The translations under genes were made by a program, and so were the position numbers. Below, piece after piece: positions 1 to 10,289 of a stretch of DNA of 64,000 bases (its first letter is position 1; each line of letters starts with the position of its first letter). The notes beneath the pieces were generated by a model. That model was not told where the DNA came from and did no database searches. It worked only from the letters and a program-made list of their open reading frames with translations. The stretch covers positions 35,994,917 through 36,058,916 of the forward strand of contig NC_088872.1 of NCBI RefSeq assembly GCF_032884065.1, in the 5' to 3' direction. The DNA comes from Artemia franciscana. Lineage: Eukaryota > Arthropoda > Branchiopoda > Anostraca > Artemiidae.

Positions 1-2815
1 GATTTAAAATTTTCAGTGTCTTAAAAGGAATAAGTTGACGACAATCGTCTAGAAAGGTGTTTCCACCGTCCCCAATCCTACTAACAACTGTTGACAACAA
101 TTCTTTTGTAAACGGTAACGGGGTCTTTTTGCTACAAGACTATTTTTAAAAATAGTATTTCTTGATAATTCACTGAAACACATGATTTAATGTTAAGTTT
201 AAAATGGAAAAATACGTTAGAAGAGATTTAAAACTGAAAAAAAGGAAAAATAAAGGTAAAGTTGTAAAACCCAGAAGCAAAAGAGAATAAGCGCTAAATA
301 AAGAAAGTAAAATGTTTTATTCGTATGGTTCGAATTATTTTGTACATCATGCTGAATTCTTTTAGCAACATCCTCTAACGTTGTTTCATTTTTTGGGAGA
401 AATGGCCAGCAGTTTGTGAGTAACACATTTCTTTAAGTTTGCAGGAATTTCTTTAAGTTAGGAGTTGTTTATAATTTTTTCATTTATAAAATCTGTTGTA
501 ATAGCGTATATAAGAACAGCAAAATTAAAATATAATGTTTAATCCGGGGCTTTCTTGAATAGGATGAAGGCTAACTCTTAATAATGGGTGTTTATGCTCA
601 AATTTAATATATGTATGGGGGTGCATTAATATTACTAATCACACATAAAAAAGTACAACCCTTTTAAGGATGACCATAAAAAAAGAAAATTTTAGGGTTA
701 AAATTATTCTCATCACTTTCAAGTGGAGTTCTTAGAACAATTTTTCTAAGCCTATTCTTCTTCCTTGTAGATAAGCATGTGGATGGGAACTTTTATGTCA
801 CATTTGCAAAATTGCAGCTATAAGATTGGGAGTTGTCACCTAGATGTTCTAATGTTAAGGCCTTTGTCAGAAAGTGTTCTTTGGAATGAAGGAAGGTCGT
901 GAGGCAAATTGTCTCTACCCCTTACTGAGAAGTAACTTTACTTCTCAAGTGTGTACTGGATAATACAAAAGCACCCTCCTTTCTATCTCTATGGTCTTGA
1001 CATCTGATTTTATTGAGCATCACTTTCTTCTAATCGCCAGAATTGTGATGATCAAAAGTTGCTTTTCAAACTGCTGTTGAAAATAAAGCAACTTTCAGAA
1101 TTTGTGAGAACTTATCAATCTGTAAAATTGTGTGCGTCAATTAAGTTTCAATGCTGACAGCAATTTTATACAGACAAATGAATATTGGTGTGATTCCAAT
1201 GGTTTTTTAAGATTCAATAAATTCTCGAATTTATTTCTAACTGAATTTAAAAGGATGTCAATTGCAAAAGTTCATAATGCCCTGTCAAGTCTAATCTTAA
1301 TTTTTATGCTAGCCCAAAATACATGCTAAATTGAATGACTCATGAATTACTCACGGTCAGTGAAAATATATCAATCATGGATCCCGGTAAGGGTGGGGGA
1401 CAAAGGGTAATACTCCCCTGGTAAACAAGAGCATATTAAAAAATGCATAAAACAGGGAAGAGAGAAATATTCCACTTTAAATCTTGGTAAGATCGAACCT
1501 CCTGATATTTCTTGCCCCTCCGTAGGGAACATCCTCGCGGCCCTCTCGATAAGGATGAATCAATATGTATTTAAGTTCTCTATCACCATGTCATAGTTGA
1601 CTGAGACACTATACAATTTTACTTTGATGTGAAGCCTATGCTGTATGGTTTGAGTAAAGATGAAAGATGTTTTAATGCTTCTACTATTTATTTCAGTTTA
1701 TTATTCTACTATTATTCCACTATTTTATTTCACGGCACCTGCTTTTACTTAATTATGGAAGTTTTTGATGATGCATGAATTCTGATCTCTTTGAAATATT
1801 CGAAGACATTTGGAAATATTCGTTGACTTCTAAAATAACAAATTTTTATACAATTCGATTTTCGCTTTTTTTGAAAGAAAAATTCTTCTAAATTTACAGA
1901 ATTGCGTGACAGATGATTGACAATAGATTTTAATTAATTTTACAATTTTAACACAAATAGGAATGTTCACGGACAAATCGAACCAAGGTCTTTACTTTTT
2001 CTGTTGTTTATAACCCACAAATTCACATCAATTAGTTACGCGCGAAATGATGATGCATTGCTTCCAGCTCAATCGAATAGCCGCAGCCCAACCGCAGTTA
2101 TTGTTTTACAAATGTTTCAGCAACTAGAAGTAAGATCAAGGACACACCCACGTAAATGAGCCTCAAATATCAAAATTGTATCTATTGCGTGCCGATAATT
2201 GTTCAGTGATATTGCAAATAATAAGAATTTCAGTCGAGGGTAGTCGCCCTTACGTAATTATCTAAATTTGAAAAGAGGTCGATAAATTCAGCGGCTTTTA
2301 TCATACATACGGCATCTTGCATGCTAAATGCTTAAGTTGTGCTACGTAAGGTGAAACTTTTCATACTTCAGCATGTCCTTTCACACTAACCAAACTTAAG
2401 AATTCCTAAAACCATCATAATCATCGTCTAAAATCATCACAAATATCACAAGTAAACTAATAATAAAATAAAAGCAGAATGAAGGTGGTGGAATGGAGAT
2501 TCAAGCTCTGATCAGACATGAAGGGCTTTTTTAGGAAATGTTTGTTTTTTTTCAAAATTTGTTGATTTTTCATCCAGAAATTTCCCTTTGTTGCCTGAAC
2601 GTCGTAACATAAACTGATGTAACGTAAAATTAAGCATAAAATAACTAAAGACAAAAATTTCGTAAAGAAATAAAATTACGTAAAATAACGTAACCTAGAG
2701 ATTCCACTTGGTAGAACCTACGTTACGGATAAACTTGCTCCATAAGACTACACAACGTAAGATAAAGTCTCAAGTTGTAGAAGTACTAAAGGTTTTACGG
2801 CATTCTGTGAAAAAA
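1..2815. other. AT-rich stretch without recognised gene
   Basis: ORFs here are short (under 70 codons) and resemble no family I know. There is no TIR pair or tandem array that I could see. The right part (about 2250-2770) is unusually rich in the hexamer ACGTAA and its complement. I assign no function. Confidence 0.5.
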
Positions 2816-2824
2816 CCATTGCAC

Positions 2825-2890
2825 TCAGGGACGTATCCACGATTTATTTCGGGGAGGAGGGTTTACAAATAGATTTTTTTCAGGGGAGTT
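2825..2890 (+). mobile_element. Left-end fragment of a hAT-like MITE
   Basis: The stretch begins CACTCAGGGACGTATCC and runs into a G-rich patch. It resembles the left end of the element at 7383-7561. Only this end is present, and it stops where the R1a satellite array starts. Confidence 0.3.
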
Positions 2891-2900
2891 TTACTAAGAT

Positions 2901-4738
2901 ACAAGAGCTAAGAGCTCATATGGAACTTGTAACGAGGTCGGAAGAGCCAAGAGCTCATATGGTATGAGCTCTAGCAAAATTTTAAAAATCAATAGATTGC
3001 TTTAAAAGAAAAATCAGAGGCTTAATGCTGGTCGGAAATTAAAATAAAAGCTCTGAGACACGAGGTCCTTCTAAATATCAAAATTCATTAAGATCTGATC
3101 TCCCACTCGTAAGTTAAAAATACCTCAATTTTCCTAATTTTTCCTCTCCTTTCAACCCCCAGATGGTCAAGTCGGGCAAAACAACATTATCAAGTCAATT
3201 TGTGCAGCTCCCTGACAAGCCTACCAGTTTTCATCGTCCTAGCACGTTCAAAAGCACCAAACTCGCCAAAGCACTGAACCCCACCACCTAACTCCACCGA
3301 AGAGAGCGTATCCAGTCCGGTTACGTCAATCACGTATCTACGACATTTATAAACGTTCTCCAAGATTTCCGGTTTTCCCCTCCAACTCCCTCCAATGTCA
3401 AAAGATCTGGTCAGGATTTGATATAAGAGCTCTGAGACATGAGTTCCTTCTAAATATCAAATTTCATTAAGATCTGGTCACCCGTACTTTAGCTAAAAAT
3501 ACCTCAATTTTTCTGATTTTTCGAAATTAACAATCCCCAGCTCCCTCAAAGAGAACGAATCCGTACCAATTATGTCAATCTCGTATCTATAACTTCTGCT
3601 TATTCTTCCCATCAAGTTTCATATCGATCTCTCTACTCCTAGGGTTTTCCTAGATTTCCCGTTTCCAATAACTTCGAAGATCACACTGCCTTTCCAAGAC
3701 GAAAGTAATACAGTTCAAAATTGGGATGAAACCTTTTAATTGACAGTGAACAGATATAAAAATTTTTAACTGGATATTTCAAACACATATACAGTGTTCA
3801 TCATCAGCAGTAAACTTTTACTGCTGATGATGAACACTGTATATGTGTTCAAAATATCCAGTCAAAAAATTTTATATCTGTTCACTGTCAATTAAAAGGT
3901 TTCATCCTTATTTTGAACTGTTTTACTTTCCCGTTTCCAAGATTTCTGTTTCTCCCCTCCAACCCTCTAGGTCCCCGGATCCGATTTGAATTGAAAATGG
4001 AGTATCTGAGACATAAGATTTTTCTATATATCAAGTTTCATTAAGATCCGATCTCCCACTCGTAAGATACCTCGATTTTCACGTTTTCGAAGAATTCCGG
4101 TTTCCCCCTCCAAATCCCTTCAATGTCACCGAGATTTAAAATGAGAGTTCTAAAGTACAAGATCCTTCTAGATATCAAATTTCATTAAGATCTGATCACC
4201 CGTTCGTAAGTTAAAAATACCTCATTTTTTCTAATTTTTCAGAATTACTCCCCCCCCCAACTCCACCACAGAGAGCGGATCTGGTCCGGTTATGTCAGTC
4301 ACCTATCTTGGGCTTGTGCTTATTCTTTCCACCAAGTTTCATCCTGATCTCCGCTTCAAGCGTTTTCCAATATTTCCGCCCCCTCCCCCTAATGACGCTG
4401 GATCCGGTCGGGATTTAAAATAAGAGATCTGAGTTTCGATGTCCTTCTAAATATGAAATTTCATTAAGATACGATCACTCTTTCGTAAGTCAAAAATACC
4501 TCATTTTGTCTAATTTTTTAGAATCAACCCTCCCCCCTAGCTCCCCAAAAGAGAGCTGATCCGTTCCGGTTATGTCAATCCCGCATCTAGGACTTTATTT
4601 CTCCCACCATGTTTCATCCCGATCCCTCCACTCTAAGCGTTTTCCAATAATTTAGGTTCCAAACCCCCCCCCCCCAACTTCCCATTCACCGGATCCGTTC
4701 GGGATTTAAAATAAGAGCTCTGAGACACCATATCCATA
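2901..4738 (+). repeat. R1a: satellite array, Helentron/DINE-like carrier, right end lost
   Basis: The array opens with the same left end as two other loci in this window (26401 and 38605). That end contains a perfect hairpin at 2950-2972 with 10-bp arms AGAGCTCATA/TATGAGCTCT and a 3-base loop. Degenerate copies of a ~290-bp unit follow, recognisable by GAGCTCTGAGACA, TTTCATTAAGATC and GAGAGCGGATCCG. The array is cut at about 4738, where it joins R2 sequence, so the microsatellite-plus-hairpin right end seen in R1b and R1c is missing. A foldback MITE interrupts it at 3701-3930. That this belongs to the Helentron-derived DINE/HINE type is inference from architecture; no coding capacity is present. 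Confidence 0.7.
3701..3930. mobile_element. Foldback MITE, near-perfect palindrome
   Basis: Two arms of about 110 bp, starting GAAAGTAATACAGTTC and ending in its near complement, meet with almost no loop at about 3818. The middle reads CATCAGCAGTAAA followed by its complement. An 11-bp direct repeat CCCGTTTCCAA lies at 3658-3668 and 3930-3940, with about 32 extra bases on the left side. It sits inside the R1a satellite and is therefore younger than that array. The superfamily is not determinable from the ends. Confidence 0.8.
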
Positions 4739-5515
4739 GACATCTTTCCTTGAGAATGACCCCTGAATCACAAAGGCCGTAGAATAAATAGTTGAAATTA
4801 CTAAAAATACTTTAGCGTAAAGAGTGAGGTATTGAGGAGGGGACGAATCCCATCATATGCGTAATAATTTTTGTTCGTTTTAATGCTGCTCCCTACTTTC
4901 AGATGAAAAAACTTTTTCGTATTTATTTTTTTATTGTTTTTTTTTAAATAGTCCCCTCCCAAAGGGACTATGGGGGGAGTAAGTCGTCCTCAAAGACATA
5001 GTTAAAAGGTTTTTTGACTATGCTGAAAAAATGTCTATCTCAGAATTTTGATCCGATGACTTTGGGAAAATGATTAGCGTGGGAGGGGGCCTAGGTGCCC
5101 TCCGATTTTTTTGGTCACTTAAAAAGGGCACTAGAAGTTTTTATTTGCGTTAGAATGAGCCCTCTTACAACATTCTAGGACCACTGGGTCGATACGATCA
5201 CCCCTGGAAAAAAAACAAAAAAAAAAACAACAAACAAACAAATAAGCAAACAACAAACAACAAACAAACAAAAAATACAAAATTCCACATTCTTGAAGAT
5301 AGGAGCTTGAAACTTCTACAGTATGGTTCTCTGATACGCTGGATCTGATGGTGTGATTCTATGACTTTTAGGGGGGTTTTCCTCCTATTTTCTAAAATAA
5401 GGCAAATTTTCTCAGGCTCGTAACTTTTGATGGGTAAGAATATTAGAGTTTTGGTTACTATTGAGCCGGGTCACTCCTTACTACAGTTCGTTACCACGAT
5501 TTGTTTGACCACACT
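4739..5515 (-). repeat. R2a: partial R2 dispersed repeat, reverse orientation
   Basis: The sequence matches the other R2 copies read in reverse. It carries the segment with CTTTAGCGTAAAGAG, the CCTAGGTGCCCTCC segment, the CACCCCTGG segment and the head ending in CAGTTCGTTACCACGA at about 5505. The central G-rich part and the tail foldback seen in longer copies are missing. An A/C-rich low-complexity run lies inside it at 5208-5278. Confidence 0.75.
5208..5278 (+). repeat. (CAAA)n-type low-complexity run
   Basis: A-rich run of CAAA, CAAACA and AACAAAC units within R2a. Other R2 copies have a T-rich equivalent at the same place, so it expanded in situ. Confidence 0.8.
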
Positions 5516-6004
5516 CAAGTTCTGTCGAGAAGTGAAGTTTGGTTAATGTTAACGAAATGACCGTTTTTTCAGACCATGGGTGAAATTCATTTAGTTTGCC
5601 CTCTGTGTTGATAGAAAATAGTGTATTAACATGGATGCGACAACAACTGAGCTGGAATAAGCAGGTTTCACACATTTGAGTGTGAACCACAAAAAGAATT
5701 TACTCGACCAAGAAACTGGCGCATCTACCCAAAAAGTAGAAAGAATGTGGGGTTCCACAAAGTGGAGGAATAAATGGCACCGAGTTACACCCTACCATCA
5801 TTTGAAATCATATCTAGCAGAGTGCATGTGGAGGGTGGCAGTAACGGCAGAAGGCAGAGCTCGTTTCAATATGATTCTTAGTGACATTTCTACGTTGTGG
5901 GCGCATATTTCTAAGTTGTACTTTTCATAATTTTGTTGATAAAGTATTATATTTTCATCATAGCATTAACCAAACTTCACTTCACGACAGAACTAAGTGT
6001 GCTG
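5510..6004 (+). mobile_element. Merlin (IS1016-like) DNA transposon remnant with TIRs
   Basis: Inverted repeats of about 40 bp bracket the element: the left one at about 5510-5552 contains GTTCTGTCGAGAAGTGAAG, and the right one at about 5960-6004 is its near complement. Between them, on the plus strand, lies the C-terminal part of a Merlin/ISXO2-type transposase (see the pseudogene entry). At about 0.5 kb it is an internally deleted copy, since autonomous Merlin elements are over 1 kb. The 8-9 bp target duplication typical of Merlin is not evident. The left end abuts the head of R2a. Confidence 0.65.
5631..5930 (+). pseudogene. Merlin/ISXO2-like transposase, C-terminal remnant
   Basis: The frame reads AGFTHLSVNHKKN, then LLDQETGASTQKVERMWG, then a stretch ending YLAECMWR. 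This matches the conserved end of ISXO2/Merlin DDE transposases, typically H-x-VNHSKNFVDPxTGAHTQxVExxW ... YLxEFMWR. The glutamate in TQKVE is expected to be the third catalytic acid. The first two catalytic aspartates and the whole N-terminal half are absent. An in-frame stop (TAA at 5658-5660) separates DATTTELE from AGFTH. The fragment lies between the element's inverted repeats. It is a dead DNA transposon copy. Confidence 0.7.
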
Positions 6005-6024
6005 GCTATAAGACACACGTACCA

Positions 6025-6155
6025 AAAAACTTGAAAGAACACATCAAAAATGGTTTATATTCATTTTTGTTGTGTTTTTTAAGAATCGGACAAACATTTA
6101 AGAGGAGAATGGTGTTCGAACCCCCCTAATCCCCTCCCTTAGATACGGGCTTGAT
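6025..6155 (+). mobile_element. Right-half fragment of a hAT-like MITE
   Basis: It is similar over its length to 7440-7550 (CATCAAAAATGGTTTATAT, a long T-run, AACATTTAAGAGGAG, then a C-rich end and TTAGATACGGGC). It ends like the right terminus of the 7383-7561 element, and the left half is missing. Confidence 0.35.
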
Positions 6156-6159
6156 TGCA

Positions 6160-7374
6160 CTGTTCGTTCCATCTGCGCGTGATTATATGTCTTGGGTTCC
6201 ACGTCCATGTTCCAGGCCGCACATCCCATACATACGGTGCGAACTACTGTTCGGCCATTTTTTATTCCTCATACCCACAAAATACATGCCTACCAAAGGA
6301 TTGGTAGTCCATGTCTCTTATAACAGGTGATTTTGTTCGGCGCTAACTCAAAACAGGATAAACAATAATCATCAGTACCATATACGCTGCGGCAGCAATT
6401 ACTACTTCTAATAAAGGTAAAACACATCCAGAGAAATAGTAAGAAAAAACAGTTTGAAAAATAAGCATTCCTTCATAGGAAATTAAAGCTATGTCAAATC
6501 ATCTGGCTAAACCTTAATATAAATGGCCATACTGAACAGTGTGGTATTGCCAAAATACCGCATCATTCCGAATGATGCGGTATTTGTATTTATTTTAAAA
6601 GGTTTCAACTAAAATAAATGTTTGGTATCATAGAATGCCCAGGAGAAGTGCTAAAACTTAGGGCAAAATTTATGGCAACAAATTTAGCTCAAATAATAGC
6701 ATCATTTTAGCCCTACAGAATACTAAAATTTTTGAATGACAATTTTGACACTTATGCCCATCGCCCAACGCATTCAAAGAAATTTTTGTTTGTGGTTGGA
6801 AAAGTACTCTGAGAGAGCTATAATGTCATCAGTTATGTTCTCCATAAATTAGTATAAGTTTCCTACTTCCCTTTCGTGGAGTTGTCGGTTTTTCAGCATA
6901 TGAATTTCAGCTTGAGCGCAAAATATATCGCGTGATGATTTTTCACCAGGCAGTGTCCAGAGGAGGTGAGGGGTTTGAAACCGCACCCCCAACATGTGGA
7001 CAATACAAATACATAATATTATGTCACGTAATAGCTAAAGAGTTATAATGAGACCTTCTACATATCTGAATCCATCTGAAACGGCTTGACTTCACTTCTC
7101 AATCAAAATTTACTGTACCTACCAGATTTCTCTAATCCGAAGATACTTAATTCAAACCACTGATGCTTAACTATTAGTAATTGACTTCCTTGAACTTTTG
7201 ATGATATATTGCCTGAAACGTTCCATATTGGCATTTTATGTTCTGATTATCAGATAATAACGCTAGTGAAATCCTTTTTTCAATTTCATCTGCCAGTTTA
7301 AGACTTAACAACGAATTATCATAACGACAAGAGATATGTCTAACGTTTTAAACATTTTGGAATAAGCTAGGATA
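6160..7374. other. No gene recognised; one perfect hairpin
   Basis: AT-rich sequence with no ORF of note. It contains a 33-bp perfect hairpin at 6553-6585 (separate entry). Confidence 0.5.
6553..6585. repeat. Perfect 15-bp-arm hairpin
   Basis: AAATACCGCATCATT and its exact complement are separated by CCG. It looks like a terminator hairpin but stands alone in an AT-rich eukaryotic context, so it is more likely a MITE remnant. Confidence 0.75.
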
Positions 7375-7382
7375 CCACACTC

Positions 7383-7561
7383 AAGGGCATATCCAAGATT
7401 GATGTTCAGGTGGGGGGGGGGGTATTTTACAAAATACTGTAAAAAACGCATCAAAATTTGTTTATATGCATTTCTGTTACATTTTTAGGAGTCAAACAAA
7501 AATTTCATTGGGGGGGGGAGGGCCAAACCTCATAAGACCTCCTTCCTGGATACGACTAGGA
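7383..7561. mobile_element. Small hAT-like MITE, 179 bp
   Basis: The ends are AAGGGCATATCCAAG and CTGGATACGACTAGGA, which are imperfect inverted repeats sharing a TATCCA core. They are flanked by 8-bp near-identical repeats CCACACTC (7375-7382) and CCCCACTC (7562-7569). An 8-bp target duplication suggests the hAT superfamily. Both ends run into homopolymeric G tracts. There is no coding sequence. Confidence 0.45.
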
Positions 7562-7801
7562 CCCCACTCCACGTGTTCTTGCGTAACTGTCACTACAAAA
7601 AAAAATAAAGAAAAAACATGGTAAAAAGACAAAATATAGCCTCAAAACAATAATTTTAGGTTTTCATACCAAGTCATCAGACAGGTAAAAACTAGTGGTA
7701 TCAGAACAAGCAAAGAAACGAAGAACAAAGAACGAATCTTTTGGCTTTACAGCACCTTCAGCCATTAAAAACTGATCTTACAATAACAGTTTATAATCCT
7801 G

Positions 7802-8143
7802 TCACTCTGCTTCGATAACCCTGCATTTGGACAGAGGAGTCATACTAGTAAGATTTGATTTTGCTTTTAAAATGATCAAGCCATCCTTATAAACTGCCAT
7901 AGCTATAAGAGATGCATTTCCAGAAACACTTAGGAGGGGATGGCATATTTTATGACTCGATTTATATAAATTAAAACAAGGCTTTAACAAGGTTTTATCA
8001 TCATTTCTTGAAGCTAGGATCAGACCATTCGTTTCCTTTTCGGATCCCGTCCTAATGGGAGGCCTAGTTAATTCTGGCAGAAAAATTGTCAGGGGTTTTT
8101 TCCCAAGATTTCTTAGGAAATTTAACTGATTTCTGCTTATTTG
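7802..8143 (-). CDS. Orphan ORF, candidate exon or old pseudogene
   Basis: A stop-free minus-strand frame of about 113 codons ends at the TGA at 7802-7804 and begins after a TAG just beyond 8143. It has no ATG upstream of the alanine/methionine-rich middle, so if it is real it is an internal or terminal exon. It has ordinary amino-acid composition (PLTIFLPELTRPPIRTG ... LLSVSGNASLIAMAVYKDG ... LSKCRVIEAE) and no low-complexity bias, which is unusual for this window. I recognise no family. AG dinucleotides near 8123-8145 could act as acceptors, but the pyrimidine tract is weak. An old R2 head fragment lies immediately upstream (8205-8340). It could also be a chance ORF. Confidence 0.3.
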   Translation of the reverse strand, partial: QISRNQLNFLRNLGKKPLTIFLPELTRPPIRTGSEKETNGLILASRNDDKTLLKPCFNLYKSSHKICHPLLSVSGNASLIAMAVYKDGLIILKAKSNLTSMTPLSKCRVIEAE

Positions 8144-8204
8144 ACACTACAATTTCTTTAGAGAATAGTGTTCAAGAAACTATATTCTTTTGACACTCCT
8201 TGGC

Positions 8205-8340
8205 GTTATCAAACAATTCGTGGTGACGACCTGTTGGTAAAGAGCGAAATATGCCTATAGCAACTGAAATTCTAAAAAGAAATTTGACACTACATCAAAA
8301 GAATCTACTTTTCACGGTTATTCAAAATATATTTAAATGT
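8205..8340 (+). repeat. Old R2 head fragment
   Basis: It starts TCAAACAATTCGTGG and continues with a degraded version of the R2 head (GGTAAAGAGCGA, CAACTGAAATTCTAAAAA, CATCAAAAGAATC), then leaves the family. It lies about 240 bp from the complete copy R2b. Confidence 0.6.
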
Positions 8341-8582
8341 AATTAAATCTGAAGTTAAGAGTACGAAACCTTACCGTAGATTGCGAGATTTTGAACGCTG
8401 TTTATATCTTCAAGGTCCCCTGCAGCCTAAAAAGGCACAGGGTCTAAATGTAAGTAGCAATTTAAAATGAAAATGGTCGAAAGTTAAAATAAAGAAAAAA
8501 TGCATCTAAGGGCAGCAAGATGCGTGCAGCATCAGAGACATCGTGTAGATAATACATCGAACAAAGAGGTGGCTCAGATAGA

Positions 8583-10280
8583 TCAAACAGTTCGTGGTAA
8601 CGAACTGTAGTAAGGAGCGACCCAGCTCAATAGTAACCAACACTCTAAAAAATAGAATTTTGATACCAATAGTTACATAAAAAAAATCGCATTTTAATTC
8701 TGATTTTAAATATACAACTTTTATCAAGATTAGTCTTACTTATCAAAAGTTACGAGCCTGAGAAAATTTGCTTCATTTTAGAAAATAGGGGAAAACATCC
8801 CCTAAAAGTGATACAATCTTAACGAAAATCACACCATCAGATTCAGCGTATCAGAGGACCTATTGTAGAAGTTTCAAGCTCCTATCTCTGAAAATGTGGA
8901 ATTTCACATTTTTTGCCAGAAGGCAAATCATGGATGCGTGTTTTTTTGTTTTTTTTGTTTTTGTTTTTCCCCAGGGGTGATCGTATCGATCCAGTGGTCC
9001 TAGAATGTCGCGTGAGGTCTCATTCTAACTGAAATTAAAAGTTCTAGTGCCCTTTTTAAGTTAAAAAAAAAAATCGAAGGCACCTAGGCCCCCTCCCACG
9101 CTCATTTTCCCCAGAGTCACCGGATCAAAACTCTCAGATAGCCATTTTATTCATCATAGCCGAAAAACATAATAACTATGTCTTTGGGGACGACTTATTC
9201 CCCCGCAGTCCCCGTGGGAAGGGTTGCAAGTTACAAACTTTGACCTGTGTTTATATATAGTAATGGTTACTGGGAAGTGTACGGACGTTTTCAGGGGCAT
9301 TTTTTTGGTTTGGGAGGGAGAGTTGAGGTGGGGGGGGGGGTTAAGCGGGAGGATCTTTCCATGGAAAAACTTCTCATGGGGGAAGAGACTTTCAATGAAG
9401 GGGGCGCAGGAATTTGTTAGCATTATTTAAAAAAACAATGAAAAAATAAATATGAAAAGTTTTTTCTACTGAAAGTGAGGAGCAGCATTAAAACTTAAAA
9501 CGAGCAGAAACTATTGGGCATATGAGGGGTTTACCTCCTCGTAATACCTCGCTCTTCACGCTAAAGTATGTTTAATAATTTCAACTATTTATTCTACGGC
9601 CTTTGTTATTCAAGGGTCATTCTTAAGGAATTGGGACCGAATTTAAGCTTTAGTGTAAAGAGCGAGGTATCGACGAGGGGTGAACTCCCTCATATACGCA
9701 ATAAAACATACGAATATAGAAGTTTGTTACGTAAGTTAATTAGTAAATTAAGTATATTTTCTACTAATGAAAATCTTCGTAAAAAGATTAAAAGTTCTGG
9801 TTGTTTTTTAAGTAATCAAAAAATTGGATGGTAACTAGGCTTCCTCCCTCTATTATTTTTTCTCAAAATCTTCCGATTAAAACTATGAGAAAGCCATTTA
9901 GCCAAAAAAAAAGATTAATATGCAAAATTCATCTTAATTACTTATGTGTGGAGAGCCAATATCAAAACATGCATTAACTAAAAAACATCCAGAAATTAAA
10001 TAAATGAAAGTAAAAAACGACATTAAAACTTAAAAGGAACAGAAATTACTCCGTATATGAAAGGGGCTTTTCCTCCTCAACGTCCTGCTCTTTACGCTAA
10101 AGTATTTTACTGTTTTAAGAAGTAGAGTTAAGAGAAAGAGTCAAACTATAGCGTAAAGAGCGGGGCGTTGAGGAGGAAAAGCTCATTTCATATACGGAGT
10201 AATTTCTGTTCGTTTTAAGTTTTAATGTCGCTTCTTACTTTCATTTAAAAAAAAACTTGTTTTTTTATTTAATTTTACCG
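8583..10280 (+). repeat. R2b: near-complete R2 dispersed repeat, ~1.7 kb
   Basis: The head starts TCAAA followed by the hairpin CAGTTCGTGGTAACGAACTG (8588-8607). The body follows in fixed order: CTCAATAGTAACC; CGAGCCTGAGAAAATTTGC; CAGATTCAGCGTATCAGAG; a T-rich run and CCAGGGGTGATCGTATCG; CACCTAGGCCCCCTCCCACG; a G-tract with TTTCCATGG repeats at 9290-9400; then two inverted modules around CTTTAGCGTAAAGAGCG. The tail is a foldback with arms at about 10016-10105 and 10145-10236. Short ORFs inside (for example 9224-9430) are frame noise shared by all copies, not genes. Class is unresolved: the TC start plus hairpin is Helitron-like, while the tail is foldback-like. Confidence 0.8.
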
Positions 10281-10289
10281 GAAGGATGG

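Noticed and set aside
6553-6585. Bacterial rho-independent terminator
   Set aside because: The hairpin has no T-run after it and the window is eukaryotic.
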